DNA of 64,000 nucleotides from Agromyces marinus (GCF_021442325.1 NZ_CP087879.1:496001-560000); one strand, 5' to 3'; positions 1-8,567 are shown, counted from the stretch's first letter. Numbers and translations are program-made. The notes: a model not told the origin generated them from the sequence alone.

Positions 1-486
1 GACTCGCTCGCCGACTGGGCGTTCGAACAGATCGTCGCTCCCGAGGTCGACGCCCCCTGGCGGCCGGCGATGGTCGAACGGGCGCGATCCGCACGATCGG
101 TGCTGGTGCGGCATCCGTGGGCCATCGGCATGATCGAGGCGCGCCCGCGACCCGGTACGCCGCTGCTCCGGCACTTCGACCGGGTCCTCGGATGCCTCGT
201 GAACTCCGGCTTCTCAGCCGCACTCGCCACCCACGCGTTCTCGGCGCTCGACGCCTACACGTACGGGTTCGCCCTCACCGAGTCGACCCTGCCCTTCACT
301 CCGGCAGACGGAGCGGAGCAGTCCTTCGCCGAGGAGGTCGCGCCGAGTCCGGACGAGTACCCGCACCTCGTGCGGACGCTCGGCGAACTCATGGGCAGCG
401 GCACCTACTCGTTCGCCGACGAGTTCGACGTCGGACTCGACCTCATCCTCGACGGTTTCGAGCAGCGCCTCACGCAGGCGTCATGA
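1..486 (+). CDS. TetR/AcrR regulator, C-terminal part (5' end outside window)
   Basis: The reading frame is open from the first base, so this is the 3' part of a longer gene; 161 residues are visible. The visible part is all-helical and resembles the TetR C-terminal ligand and dimerisation domain of the TetR_C_1 type, with a segment HPWAIGMIEARP followed by a long helix and a conserved-looking DAYTYGF stretch. The DNA-binding helix-turn-helix must lie upstream of the window. Such proteins repress neighbouring transporter or enzyme genes and release DNA on binding a small molecule. The target cannot be named here. An internal ATG at 70 is probably not the start, because the frame continues upstream with sensible protein sequence. 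Confidence 0.8.
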   Translation, partial: DSLADWAFEQIVAPEVDAPWRPAMVERARSARSVLVRHPWAIGMIEARPRPGTPLLRHFDRVLGCLVNSGFSAALATHAFSALDAYTYGFALTESTLPFTPADGAEQSFAEEVAPSPDEYPHLVRTLGELMGSGTYSFADEFDVGLDLILDGFEQRLTQAS

Positions 487-575
487 CCGCCTGACCCGGC
501 CCGCTCGCAGCACGATTCGGCAACGCTTCCGCGGCAGTCCTTGAGCACCGGGCGACATCGGGCGATCCTCGGCAC

Positions 576-1037
576 ATGGCGACCTCGGGGCGACGGCGGC
601 GCGCGGCCGGTTCCACGGTGATCGGCGGTCTCGGCATCGCGCTGACGACCGGCTGCGTGGGCGTCAACCTCACCGCGTGCCCGGCCATCGGGTACCTCCA
701 GAGCCTCGAGATCGTGCTCGCCGGTCCCGGCGCCGACGAGGTCGAGCGGCTCGTCCTGTGCGGCGATCGCGGATGCTCGGTACCGGGCGTCGACGCCACC
801 CCGGTGCCCCCGACCGGGCCGCTCTGGGTCGCGAACGAGCTTCCCGGCGACCGGTGGCGGGTCGACCTCGACCTCGACGCGCCCGAACGCATCAGCATCG
901 AACTGCTGGATGCCGCCGGCAACACGCTCGATCGAGAGGACTTCGACCTCGAATGGGTGCGCGTCGGCGGGTCGGAGCGCTGCGGCGGACCGATGCACAC
1001 GGACCCGATCGAGATCGAGGTGCCCGCGGCCCGGTGA
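576..1037 (+). CDS. Hypothetical exported protein
   Basis: A 153-residue protein of unknown function. The N-terminus has a basic run (RRRR, residues 6-9), a hydrophobic stretch and a Cys at residue 27, which suggests export. The lipobox is imperfect (LTTGC), so lipid attachment is only possible. The mature part is acidic, has several cysteines (for example CGDRGC near residue 63) and looks like a small beta-rich domain, with repeats of the type WRVDLDLDAPERISIELLD. It ends four bases before the convergent gene on the other strand. I recognise no family. Confidence 0.65.
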   Translation: MATSGRRRRAAGSTVIGGLGIALTTGCVGVNLTACPAIGYLQSLEIVLAGPGADEVERLVLCGDRGCSVPGVDATPVPPTGPLWVANELPGDRWRVDLDLDAPERISIELLDAAGNTLDREDFDLEWVRVGGSERCGGPMHTDPIEIEVPAAR

Positions 1038-1040
1038 GCG

Positions 1041-1697
1041 TCACTCCTCGGACGCGAGGATCCGCACCGTCCGGGTGCCGGCGGAACGGGTGGAGAGCAC
1101 GATCGCGACGACGCCCAGGAACACCGCGGCGATGGTCCGCACCAGGCTGTCGAGGCCCACGAGCACGGTCGCGACCCGGAGATCGGGCGACCCGGCGTCG
1201 AATGCGAAGACGAGGTACTGGAGGACTGCCGGCACGATCACGGCCCCGAGCGCCCAGCATGGAGCCCAGTTCCACGGCGGGGGCAGGACGTGGGCGCGAC
1301 CGATCCGGACGCACGCGATCGCGGCCAACGCCGCGGTCAGCACCGTGTCGGAGATGCTCACGAGCATCTGCTCGGCCGCAGACATCGACTCGAGCGGCAG
1401 CAGGTCGAGGAGGATCCCGTCCGCGAAGGTCCACACGGCGAGCAGCGAGAGCGCGGCCGTGCCGAGCGGGCGGCGCGCGGTGACGCTTCCGGCGCCGCGG
1501 AAGCCGAACGCGAAGACGAGCAGGGCGATCGAGAACAGCGCCGGCCCCGCGAACCCGGATCCGGGAACGCCCCACAGTGCGGGAGCCGCGACCGACCCGA
1601 CGACGGTCGATGCGAGCAGCAACCCGCCGCCGAGGACCCAGGCGCGGCGCGCGTTCGTGGTGGTCGTCGCGTCGTCACGGGATCGGAAGTCGCTCAC
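1041..1697 (-). CDS. Hypothetical integral membrane protein
   Basis: A 218-residue protein with about six hydrophobic segments separated by short loops and a basic, Thr/Arg-rich N-terminus. No catalytic motif is visible. The GTG start at 1697 is chosen because a TACACT hexamer lies exactly six bases upstream and no ribosome binding site is present, the pattern of a leaderless actinobacterial transcript. It is convergent with the upstream small exported protein, four bases apart. Function unknown; it could be a small DUF-type membrane protein. Confidence 0.7.
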   Translation of the reverse strand: MSDFRSRDDATTTTNARRAWVLGGGLLLASTVVGSVAAPALWGVPGSGFAGPALFSIALLVFAFGFRGAGSVTARRPLGTAALSLLAVWTFADGILLDLLPLESMSAAEQMLVSISDTVLTAALAAIACVRIGRAHVLPPPWNWAPCWALGAVIVPAVLQYLVFAFDAGSPDLRVATVLVGLDSLVRTIAAVFLGVVAIVLSTRSAGTRTVRILASEE

Positions 1698-1703
1698 GAC
1701 GGG

Positions 1704-1709
1704 AGTGTA
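1704..1709 (-). promoter_or_regulatory. Leaderless -10 element, TACACT
   Basis: On the minus strand TACACT is followed by six bases and then the GTG start at 1697. This matches the TANNNT spacing of leaderless promoters in actinobacteria, with transcription starting at the GTG itself. Confidence 0.5.
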
Positions 1710-1741
1710 CCGGCCGCCTCACCGCGGCCCGGTCGCGCGCG

Positions 1742-2890
1742 TCAGCTCGTCGCGAACGCCGCGCAGACCTCGTGGTGCGGGAGCGCGACGTTCGCGTGGC
1801 CGTCGCGGCCGACCATGTCGCGCGCGGCGACGAGCACGTTCGCGACGGCCTCCTCGGTCGCCTGGACGACGGCCTCGAAGAACGGGTCGATGCGGCCCCA
1901 CGGCACGAACTCGGCCGATTCGTACGGCTGGTCGCCGACCGGCGTGACCGGCATGCTCGACGTGAACGCGCCCGCGTTCGCGGTCGAGCAAGCCAGGAAG
2001 ATGTCGCCCGAGAAGTGGCTGCCGCTCGTGCCGGTGCGCGCCAGGCCCAGGGGCACGCGGCGGGCGAGGGCCTCGCACTGGCCCGGGAGCAGCGGGGCGT
2101 CGGTGATCACGATGCCGATGACGCTGCCCGACCCGCCCCGCACGCGCGCTCGTTCGCCGTCACGCACGAACCACGCGGCATCCTCGTAGGGGTTCGGCGC
2201 CGCCGACTCGCGACCGAGCGGCCGGCCGGCGAGGCGCAGTTCGTTCCGGCTGCCGAAGTTCGCCTGGAGGAACACGCCGACGGTGTGCTCGCGCTCGCCG
2301 TAGACGACGACGCGCGATGCGGTGCCCGACCCGCCCTTGAAGCCGTAGCAGTTCATGCCGGTCCCGCCGCCGACGTTGCCCTCGGTCACCGGGCCGGTCG
2401 CGGCCGACTCGATCGCGGCGATCGCGTGCTCGGGGCGCACGTGGCGGGCGTTGATCTGGTTCAGGTAGCCGTCCCACGTCTCGCCGACGACGGGGAGCAG
2501 CCATTCGGCGGCGAGTTCCGGGTGGGCGGCCTGGGTCCATTCGTCGATGCCCGCGTGCACGGCGCCGACCGCGTGGCTGTTCGTGATGCCGATCGGCAGG
2601 GTCAGCGACCCGGACTCCTCGATCCAGCTCCGGCCGGTCAGTTCGCCGTTCCCGTTGAGCGAGTGGATGCCGGCGGCGCAGGGCACGCCGACGCCCTCGC
2701 GCCCCCTGGGCAGGATGGCCGTCACCCCGGTCCGTGCGACCGACGCCTCGCCGGGGGCGCCGTCGACGATCGTGGTGTACCCGACCTGGACTCCGGGGAC
2801 GTCGGTGATCGCATTCCAGCGACCGGGGGTGCCGTCGAACGGGACGCCGAGGTCGCGCGCTCGCTGGGCCGCAGGTGGCGTGGTCGTCAT
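1742..2890 (-). CDS. P1 family peptidase (S58, DmpA-like aminopeptidase)
   Basis: A 382-residue member of the DmpA / beta-peptidyl aminopeptidase family, Ntn-like hydrolases that mature by self-cleavage before a Ser. The autoprocessing site is visible as GGSGTASR, with Ser188 predicted to be the new N-terminal nucleophile of the beta chain. Other family marks are ITDVPGVQVGY near residue 28, GITNSHAVGAV near 101 and EGNVGGGTGMNCYGFKGG just before the cleavage site. Substrates are usually N-terminal D- or beta-amino acids or small amides. I chose the ATG at 2890 because homology begins there; longer in-frame starts run into the promoter region. It is divergent from an APC amino-acid permease, which suggests uptake and hydrolysis of small peptides or amides. 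Confidence 0.92.
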   Translation of the reverse strand: MTTTPPAAQRARDLGVPFDGTPGRWNAITDVPGVQVGYTTIVDGAPGEASVARTGVTAILPRGREGVGVPCAAGIHSLNGNGELTGRSWIEESGSLTLPIGITNSHAVGAVHAGIDEWTQAAHPELAAEWLLPVVGETWDGYLNQINARHVRPEHAIAAIESAATGPVTEGNVGGGTGMNCYGFKGGSGTASRVVVYGEREHTVGVFLQANFGSRNELRLAGRPLGRESAAPNPYEDAAWFVRDGERARVRGGSGSVIGIVITDAPLLPGQCEALARRVPLGLARTGTSGSHFSGDIFLACSTANAGAFTSSMPVTPVGDQPYESAEFVPWGRIDPFFEAVVQATEEAVANVLVAARDMVGRDGHANVALPHHEVCAAFATS

Positions 2891-2909
2891 CTTCGACTCC
2901 AATGTTTTC

Positions 2910-2921
2910 GAACGAGCGTTC
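2910..2921. promoter_or_regulatory. Palindromic operator GAACGAGCGTTC
   Basis: Perfect 12-base palindrome GAACG-AG-CGTTC, of the kind bound by TetR-family repressors. It lies 20 bases upstream of the peptidase start, in its 5' leader, between the two divergent genes. A second weaker dyad, TGAATGCATGTTCA, lies at 2975-2988. The TetR gene at 4555 is the obvious candidate binder (inference). Confidence 0.45.
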
Positions 2922-2950
2922 AGATTTTGCTCATGCCCCAGAATACATGC

Positions 2951-2979
2951 TTGACAGGGCCTTGCTTCCAGTCTTGAAT
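2951..2979 (+). promoter_or_regulatory. Promoter TTGACA-N17-TTGAAT of the APC permease
   Basis: A perfect -35 hexamer TTGACA at 2951 is followed after 17 bases by TTGAAT at 2974. Transcription would start near 2986, giving a leader of about 56 bases. A TATTCT hexamer at 2945-2940 on the minus strand is a candidate -10 for the divergent peptidase, so the two promoters overlap. Confidence 0.5.
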
Positions 2980-3041
2980 GCATGTTCAGACCACTCGAGA
3001 CCCCGATCCCGAGCATCGATGCACGGCGAGGAGAACCTGCA

Positions 3042-4538
3042 ATGACGCAACAGACTCACGACACGATCCCGCCCGGCGGGCCGGGCGCGCCGACATCCGA
3101 GCCCCCGGGATCGGGTGCCGGACAGCTCGCCCGCGGCCGGCTGCGGGTGTGGGACATCGTCTTCTTCGTCGTCTCGGCGGCCGCACCGCTGACGGTCGTG
3201 GCGAGCGCCGCGCCGACCACGTTGCGCCTCGGCGGAATCGGTGCGGCCGGTGCCATCCTGGTCTGCGGCGTCGTCCTGATCCTCTTCGCGGTCGGCTTCA
3301 CCGCGATGTCGCGTCACGTCCGCAACACCGGAGCGTTCTACGCGTACGCCTCGAGGGGCCTCGGCAAGCCCGCAGGCATCGGCACCGCCCTCGTGACCGT
3401 CTTCGCGTACATCGCGCTCTCCATCAGCTTCTACGGCTTCCTCGGGTTCTTCGCCTCGCTGACGTTCACGAGCCTGTTCGGGCTCGACCTGCCCTGGCCG
3501 ATCTGGTCGCTCGTGGCCGCCGGCTTCGTGGCGTTCCTCGGGTACCGCAAGGTCGACGTCGGCGCGAAGGTGCTCGCGGTGCTCCTGACGGCCGAGGTCG
3601 GCATCCTGCTCGTGCTCTCGATCGCGGTGCTGATCGGCGGCGGTCCCGAGCCCTGGAGCGCGGCGCCGTTCGCCCCCGAGCACGTGTTCCTCGCGCCCGG
3701 TGTCGCGGTCCTGTTCGTGATCGGTTTCGGTGCCTACATCGGCTTCGAGGGCACAGCGATCTACTCCGAGGAGGCCAAGGACCCGGCACGCACCGTTCCG
3801 ATCGCCACCTACATCGCCGTCGGCTTCCTCGCCGTGTTCTACGCGTTCACGTTCTGGGTGCTCACCGTCGCGTTCGGCGCCCAGGGCGTGCTCGAGCTGG
3901 CAGCGACCGACGACTTCACCGAGATGATGTTCATCGCGGGCGACCAGTACCTGGGTGCCTGGACCGCGACGGTGCTCCAGATCCTCGTCGTGACGAGCTT
4001 CTTCGCCTGCCTGCTCGCGTTCCACAACGCGTCGAGCCGGTACGTGTTCTCGCTCTCGCGCGAGCGACTCCTCCCCGCGCCGCTGGCGCGCACCCACCCG
4101 ACGAGCCGCGCACCCTATGTGGCCAGCACCCTCCTCGCCGGCATCGCGGTCGTGGCGATCCTGATCGCGTGGGCGGCGGGAGCCGACCCGATCCTCCAGC
4201 TCGGCATCTGGGCCTACGGGACCGGTGTCGCGGGCCTCGTGTTCGCGCAGTCGGTCGCGGCGATCGCCGTGATCGGGTTCTTCGCGCGAGACCGACGCGG
4301 CCACGGCCTGTTCCGCGTCGTCATCGCGCCGGTGCTCGGCGCGGCGGGCCTGATCACGGGCTTCCTGCTGATCGTGTTCAACTTCGAGTTCGTGACCGGA
4401 CTGGACCCGGTCGCGAACCTGATCCTCCTCCTGCCCACGCCGATCCTGTTCATCGTCGGTATCGTGTGGGGACTGGTGATCAGGCGCCGTGACCCGCGGC
4501 AGTACGAGCGGCTCGCGGAACCGATCGAAGCGGAGTGA
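3042..4538 (+). CDS. APC family amino acid/polyamine permease
   Basis: A 498-residue secondary transporter with about twelve to fourteen membrane helices after a Pro/Gly-rich cytoplasmic N-terminus. The first helix carries the APC signature region (VWDIVFFVVSAAAPLTVVA), and the middle has FIGFGAYIGFEGTAIYSEEAKDP, typical of this superfamily. It should exchange or co-transport an amino acid, amine or small peptide derivative with protons. The ATG at 3042 follows GAGGAG with eight bases spacing, so I preferred it over an in-frame start at 2982. It is followed 16 bases later by a TetR regulator and is divergent from the P1 peptidase. The exact substrate is not evident. Confidence 0.92.
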   Translation: MTQQTHDTIPPGGPGAPTSEPPGSGAGQLARGRLRVWDIVFFVVSAAAPLTVVASAAPTTLRLGGIGAAGAILVCGVVLILFAVGFTAMSRHVRNTGAFYAYASRGLGKPAGIGTALVTVFAYIALSISFYGFLGFFASLTFTSLFGLDLPWPIWSLVAAGFVAFLGYRKVDVGAKVLAVLLTAEVGILLVLSIAVLIGGGPEPWSAAPFAPEHVFLAPGVAVLFVIGFGAYIGFEGTAIYSEEAKDPARTVPIATYIAVGFLAVFYAFTFWVLTVAFGAQGVLELAATDDFTEMMFIAGDQYLGAWTATVLQILVVTSFFACLLAFHNASSRYVFSLSRERLLPAPLARTHPTSRAPYVASTLLAGIAVVAILIAWAAGADPILQLGIWAYGTGVAGLVFAQSVAAIAVIGFFARDRRGHGLFRVVIAPVLGAAGLITGFLLIVFNFEFVTGLDPVANLILLLPTPILFIVGIVWGLVIRRRDPRQYERLAEPIEAE

Positions 4539-4554
4539 CCGAGGAAGGCCGCAC

Positions 4555-5148
4555 GTGAAGCAGTCCACCCGGCACGCGCAGCGCCGCGACGAACTCGTCG
4601 CGGCGCTGCGCCGCGTCGCCGGCAGGCGAGGCATCCTGCAGGCGAACGTGCGCGCGGTCGCGGCCGAGGCGGAGGTCAGCGCAGGCAGCGTCCTGTACTA
4701 CTTCCCGACCTTCGACGACCTGCTGCTCGCCGCCGTCGACGGGGTGGTCGAGGAGTTCTACGAGCGGCGCCGACGCATCGCCGACGCGATCGCCGACCCG
4801 CGCGAACGGCTCAGGGCGATGATCGAGGCCGGTGTGCCCGACGAGATCAGCGACGACCTGCGGATCGTGTACGAGAGCATCGCGTTGCTGCCCGAGCGGC
4901 CGCAGTTGGGTCCGTCGCATCGACTCATCGTCGAACGGCAGGTCATGCTCTACCGCACCGCGATCGAGATCGGTGTGGGTGTCGGCGCGTTCCGCCCGCG
5001 GATGCAGGTCGACGCGATCGCCCGCAACATCGTCGCGCTCGAGGACGCGTACGACCTGTACCCGCTGCTGGGGCTCGCTCGCGACCGGGCGGTGGTCCGC
5101 CAGGCGGTACTCGACTACGCCGGACTCGCCCTCGACGTCGAGCTCTGA
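4555..5148 (+). CDS. TetR family transcriptional regulator
   Basis: A 197-residue TetR protein. The N-terminal helix-turn-helix spans roughly residues 10-50 (RGILQANVRAVAAEAEVSAGSVLYYFPTF region), followed by a helical ligand domain. The GTG at 4555 is preceded by GAGGAAGG with six bases spacing; an upstream in-frame start would overlap the permease. It is cotranscribed with the APC permease and probably regulates it and the divergent peptidase, for which palindromes at 2910-2921 and 2975-2988 are candidate sites (inference). The inducer is unknown. Confidence 0.88.
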   Translation: MKQSTRHAQRRDELVAALRRVAGRRGILQANVRAVAAEAEVSAGSVLYYFPTFDDLLLAAVDGVVEEFYERRRRIADAIADPRERLRAMIEAGVPDEISDDLRIVYESIALLPERPQLGPSHRLIVERQVMLYRTAIEIGVGVGAFRPRMQVDAIARNIVALEDAYDLYPLLGLARDRAVVRQAVLDYAGLALDVEL

Positions 5149-5172
5149 CGGCAGCGGATGCCGCGGCGCGGC

Positions 5173-5234
5173 GGAAGCAGGTTCCGGCAGCGAACCACGG
5201 GCGATGCCCGGTTCGACGGCCGGAACCTGCTTCC
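5173..5234. terminator. Long two-tier hairpin, bidirectional terminator
   Basis: Outer arms GGAAGCAGGTTCCGGC (5173-5188) and its exact complement (5219-5234) enclose a second stem CGAACC / GGTTCG (5191-5196, 5210-5215) and an inner GGGC/GCCC. It lies between the ends of two convergent genes (5148 and 5258), so it can stop transcription from both sides. There is no T-tract. The layout resembles 12247-12308. Confidence 0.7.
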
Positions 5235-5257
5235 GGGGTGCGGATGCCGCGGCGCGG

Positions 5258-6634
5258 TCAGCGCGCGACGAAGGAGAGTCGCTTGTTCGAGAACTCGCCG
5301 ATGCCGACCGGGCCCATCTCGCGGCCGAAGCCGGAGCGCTTGACGCCGCCGAAGGGCAGCTCGGCGGCCTCGGCGGCGATGGTGTTCACGTGCGTCATGC
5401 CGACCTCGAGCTTCGAGGCGATGCGCGCGGCGCGGGCCTCGTCGGTGGAGAACACCGACCCGCCGAGTCCGAGCGCGCAGTCGTTGGCGACCTCGAGGGC
5501 CTCCTCGTCGCTGTGCACGCGGAACACGGTCGCGACCGGCCCGAAGATCTCCTCGCGGTACGACTCGGAGTCGCGCGGCACGCCGGTCAGCACGGCCGGC
5601 GAGTAGTGGGCGCCCGGGCCATCGGAGAGCACGCCGCCGGCCTCGAGGGTCGCGCCCTCGGCGATCGCCTGCTGCACCTGGGCGTGCACGGTCTCCGCGG
5701 CCGCGCGGCTCGACAGCGGCGCGAACTGGCCGTCGCCCAGGTCGAGTTGGTCGCCCGGCTCGAGACCGGCGGCGAGCTCCTTCAGCGCAGCGACGAACTC
5801 GTCGTAGATCTCGTCCATGACGATCATCCGCTTGTTCGAGTTGCACACCTGGCCGCCGTTGTAGACGCGGAAGTCCCACGCCTCCTTCGCGACGGCGGCG
5901 ACGTCGTCGGCGTCGAGCACGACCATCGGGTCGATGCCGCCGAGCTCGAGCACGCACTTCTTCAGGTGCCGGCCGGCCTGCTCGCCGATGATGGCGCCCG
6001 CCCGCTCGGAGCCGGTGAGCGAGACGCCCTGCACGCGCGGGTCGGCGATCATCGTCGCGATCTGGTCGTGCGTGGCGAACACGTTCCGGTAGCCGCCCAC
6101 CGGCACGCCGGCCTCGAGCATGATCGCCTCGATGGCGAGCGCGGAGCGCGCGCAGATGTCGGCGTGCTTGAGGATGATGGTGTTGCCGAGCACGAGGTTC
6201 GGGGCCGCGAAGCGGGCGACCTGGTAGTACGGGAAGTTCCACGGCATGACGCCGAGCAGCGCGCCGACCGGCAGGTGCTCGATGATCGCCTTGCCGGGGA
6301 TCGTCGACGGGATCTCGTGGTCGGTGATCAGGCTCGGCCCGTGCACGCCGTAGTAGTCGATGATCGACCGGGCGAACTCGACCTCGTCGAGCGATTCGGC
6401 GATCGACTTGCCCATCTCGACGGCGATGATCCGGGCGAGCTCGTCGCGTCGCTCGTCGAACAGTTCGGCCACGCGGCGCACGACCGCGGCACGCTCCTGC
6501 ACGCTGCGGTCGCGCCACTCGCGGAATGCGGCATCCGCTGCCGCGAGCGTCTCATCGATCTCGGCGTCGGTGGCGACCTCGAAGGTCTCGATGATCTCGC
6601 CCGTGGCGGGGTTCTGCACGCGGTACTTCGACAT
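5258..6634 (-). CDS. NAD(P)-dependent (semi)aldehyde dehydrogenase
   Basis: A 458-residue aldehyde dehydrogenase, oxidising an aldehyde to an acid. Visible marks are PWNFP (Asn133), the general base Glu230 in LELGGIDP, and the nucleophile Cys264 in GGQVCNSNKR. The length fits the succinate-semialdehyde dehydrogenase GabD branch, about 455-460 residues. Two signature positions differ from what I expect: Ile in GGIDP where Ser is common, and Asn-Ser-Asn after the Cys. The start ATG follows AGAAGGAGAG. It sits 27 bases downstream of the cupin and flavin oxidase genes, so it probably takes the aminoaldehyde or semialdehyde made by that oxidase. Confidence 0.92.
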   Translation of the reverse strand: MSKYRVQNPATGEIIETFEVATDAEIDETLAAADAAFREWRDRSVQERAAVVRRVAELFDERRDELARIIAVEMGKSIAESLDEVEFARSIIDYYGVHGPSLITDHEIPSTIPGKAIIEHLPVGALLGVMPWNFPYYQVARFAAPNLVLGNTIILKHADICARSALAIEAIMLEAGVPVGGYRNVFATHDQIATMIADPRVQGVSLTGSERAGAIIGEQAGRHLKKCVLELGGIDPMVVLDADDVAAVAKEAWDFRVYNGGQVCNSNKRMIVMDEIYDEFVAALKELAAGLEPGDQLDLGDGQFAPLSSRAAAETVHAQVQQAIAEGATLEAGGVLSDGPGAHYSPAVLTGVPRDSESYREEIFGPVATVFRVHSDEEALEVANDCALGLGGSVFSTDEARAARIASKLEVGMTHVNTIAAEAAELPFGGVKRSGFGREMGPVGIGEFSNKRLSFVAR

Positions 6635-6661
6635 TCCTGCTCTCTCCTTCTGCGTCGCGCC

Positions 6662-7060
6662 TCAGCGCGCGATGAACACCTTGCGGATGGGTTCGCGAAC
6701 CGTCCAGATCGTTCGCATTCCGGCCTCCAACCGTACGACGGAGCCGGGGGCCAGTTCGATCGGCGCGGCCGGCCCGCCGCTCGAGGGCACGTGCTCGAAC
6801 TCAACGGTCGCGGATCCCGCGAGCACCACGAAGACCTCGTCGACCTCGACGTCGCGCATGGCGCCGACCGACATCTCCCAGACGCCGATCTCACCGGGCT
6901 CCGATTCGTCGAGCGGCACGTACCCCGTGGTCGGGGTGCCTGCGACGACCTGGTCGGCGGGCACGGGTTCGTGCTCGAGCGCGAGCCCCGCGGCATCCGT
7001 CACCGCACCGGCGGCGAGCCGGAGCACGTCGGCGAGACCCTCGCCCTGCGTGCCGCTCAC
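6662..7060 (-). CDS. Cupin domain protein
   Basis: A 132-residue single-domain cupin. The barrel is visible in EVDEVFVVLAGSATVEF followed by a Gly/Pro turn, LAPGSVVRLEAG and TIWTVREPIRKVFIAR, which match the two cupin motifs with reduced metal ligands. The GTG start at 7060 overlaps the stop of the oxidase gene in a GTGA arrangement, so translation is coupled. Genes of this kind often accompany amine oxidases and aldehyde dehydrogenases in putrescine-type operons, where they act as sensors or small enzymes. The role here is not shown. Confidence 0.85.
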   Translation of the reverse strand: MSGTQGEGLADVLRLAAGAVTDAAGLALEHEPVPADQVVAGTPTTGYVPLDESEPGEIGVWEMSVGAMRDVEVDEVFVVLAGSATVEFEHVPSSGGPAAPIELAPGSVVRLEAGMRTIWTVREPIRKVFIAR

Positions 7061-8505
7061 GAGTCGAACCCGAGGCCGAGCGCGTCGAGCGTCTTCAGCA
7101 GCACGTTGCGCCGCCCGCCGTTGTGGTCGGCCCGGTCGAGCGACCAGCGCGTGGCGTTGATGCCGAGGGATGCCGCGGGCTCGGGCGGGAACGGCAGCGG
7201 CCGGGTCTTCACCATCTTCAGGCGCGTGCGCTCGGTGTCGCGCCCGGCGAGCAGGTCGAGCATCGTCTCGGCCATGAACCGGGTCGAGGCGACGCCGAGT
7301 CCGGTGAAGCCCGACGCGTAGGCGACGCGGCCGTCGCGCGCGAGGCCCGTGAACGCGGTGAACTGCGTGGAGGTGTCGATCGCGCCCGCCCACTGGTGGG
7401 TGAAGCGCAGCCCCTCGAGCTGCGGGTAGGTCGTGAAGAAGTGGCTCGCGAGCTTGCGGAAGCTCTCGGGGCGGTCCTCGTACTCGTCGCGGATGCGCCC
7501 GCCGAAGTGGTAGATCGCGTCGTAGCCGCCGTAGAGGATGCGCCCGTCGCGGGTCATGCGCGAGTAGTGGAACTGGTTGGCCATGTCGCCGATGCCCTGG
7601 CGGTTGGCCCAGCCGATCGATGCGCGCTGCTCGTCGGTCAGCGGCTCGGTCATGAGCACGTAGTCGTAGACGGGCACCGTCATGAGCCGGTTGCGCTTGA
7701 GCAGGGCCGGGAACACGTTGGTCGCGAGCACCGCGCGGGTCGCGTCGACGCGGCCGCGATCGGTGACGACCTGCACCGCGCCGGTCGATCCGGGGGTGTC
7801 CAGGCGCGTGACGGGCGAGTCCTCGAAGATCTCGACGCCGGCCTCCTCGGCGACGCGCGCGAGTTCGGCCGCGAGCTTGGCCGGGTGCAGGATGGCGCTC
7901 GTGCGCGTGTTCCAGATCGCGCCGAGGTAGGTGGGGGAGTCGACCTCGGCGCGGACCTGGTGCTCGTCGAGCAGCTTGACGGTGTCGTCGCCGCGGGATG
8001 CCGCGTCGGCTGCGGCCTCGTGCAGCCACTCGACCTGGTGCGGTTCGATCGCGACGTCGAGGGCGCCGTTGCGCTCGAACTCGAAGTCGATGCCGAGTTC
8101 GGCCTCGGATGCCTCGATCGCGTCGAGGTTCGCGAGCCCGAGCCGGTCGAGCTCGTCGATCTCGTCGGGCCAGCGGCTCAGGCCGTTCTCGCGGCCGTGC
8201 GTGAGGCTGGCCTCGCAGAAGCCGCCGTTGCGGCCTGACGCCGCCCAGCCGATGCGCTTGGCTTCGATGAGCACGACGTGCAGGTCGGGGTTCGCGCGCT
8301 TGGCGAGCACCGCGGTCCAGAGGCCGGTGTAGCCGCCGCCGACGACGGCGAGGTCGGCGCTGCGCGTGCCCTCGAGGCGCGGCCGCGGCCGCTTCGCCTC
8401 GTCGGCCAGGTCGTCGATCCAGAACACGCTGCGTCGCGTGCCCTCGAGGCTGCGGTCGATGACGGATGCCGCGGGGGTGCGGCGTTCGAAGACGGTCGTT
8501 CCCAT
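7057..8505 (-). CDS. FAD-dependent amine oxidase, gamma-glutamylputrescine oxidase-like
   Basis: A 482-residue DAO-fold flavoprotein. The dinucleotide motif GGGYTG lies at residues 56-61 (ADLAVVGGGYTGLWTAVLAKR), followed by the FAD-binding IEAKRIGWAASGRNGGF. The C-terminal YASGFTGLGV matches the family's closing FAD motif. The closest known role is PuuB-type oxidation of gamma-glutamylputrescine or a related amine to an aldehyde, with hydrogen peroxide release. The ATG at 8505 is chosen because GGAG lies ten bases upstream. It heads a three-gene operon with the cupin and the aldehyde dehydrogenase. No gamma-glutamylputrescine synthetase is seen in the window, so the true substrate could be another amine. 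Confidence 0.88.
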   Translation of the reverse strand: MGTTVFERRTPAASVIDRSLEGTRRSVFWIDDLADEAKRPRPRLEGTRSADLAVVGGGYTGLWTAVLAKRANPDLHVVLIEAKRIGWAASGRNGGFCEASLTHGRENGLSRWPDEIDELDRLGLANLDAIEASEAELGIDFEFERNGALDVAIEPHQVEWLHEAAADAASRGDDTVKLLDEHQVRAEVDSPTYLGAIWNTRTSAILHPAKLAAELARVAEEAGVEIFEDSPVTRLDTPGSTGAVQVVTDRGRVDATRAVLATNVFPALLKRNRLMTVPVYDYVLMTEPLTDEQRASIGWANRQGIGDMANQFHYSRMTRDGRILYGGYDAIYHFGGRIRDEYEDRPESFRKLASHFFTTYPQLEGLRFTHQWAGAIDTSTQFTAFTGLARDGRVAYASGFTGLGVASTRFMAETMLDLLAGRDTERTRLKMVKTRPLPFPPEPAASLGINATRWSLDRADHNGGRRNVLLKTLDALGLGFDS

Positions 8506-8521
8506 GGTGGGATCACTCCAA

Positions 8522-8538
8522 GGTCGGTTGTTCCGACC
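8522..8538. promoter_or_regulatory. Palindrome GGTCGG-TTGTT-CCGACC near the oxidase start site
   Basis: Perfect 6-base arms around a 5-base centre, just downstream of the predicted -10 box of the oxidase promoter. The half-site GGTCGG also begins each unit of the 18-base tandem repeat at 8651-8704, so one regulator may bind both (inference). Confidence 0.4.
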
Positions 8539-8567
8539 ATCCTGCCCGATGTTGCACAACCGGCCAA
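8539..8567 (-). promoter_or_regulatory. Oxidase operon promoter with GTTGTGCAAC in the spacer
   Basis: On the minus strand TTGGCC (8567-8562), a 17-base spacer and CAGGAT (8544-8539) form a plausible promoter. The spacer contains the perfect palindrome GTTGTGCAAC at 8551-8560. The related TTGCAC-N4-GTGCAA lies over the -35 box of the polyamine importer at 16648-16663. Confidence 0.5.

Noticed and set aside
2931..4634. Very long antisense reading frame across the APC permease and similar long frames opposite aceB, the MFS genes and the ABC genes
   Set aside because: Arg/Ala/Asp/His-rich low-complexity sequence typical of antisense frames in high-GC DNA; the real genes have family motifs and ribosome binding sites.
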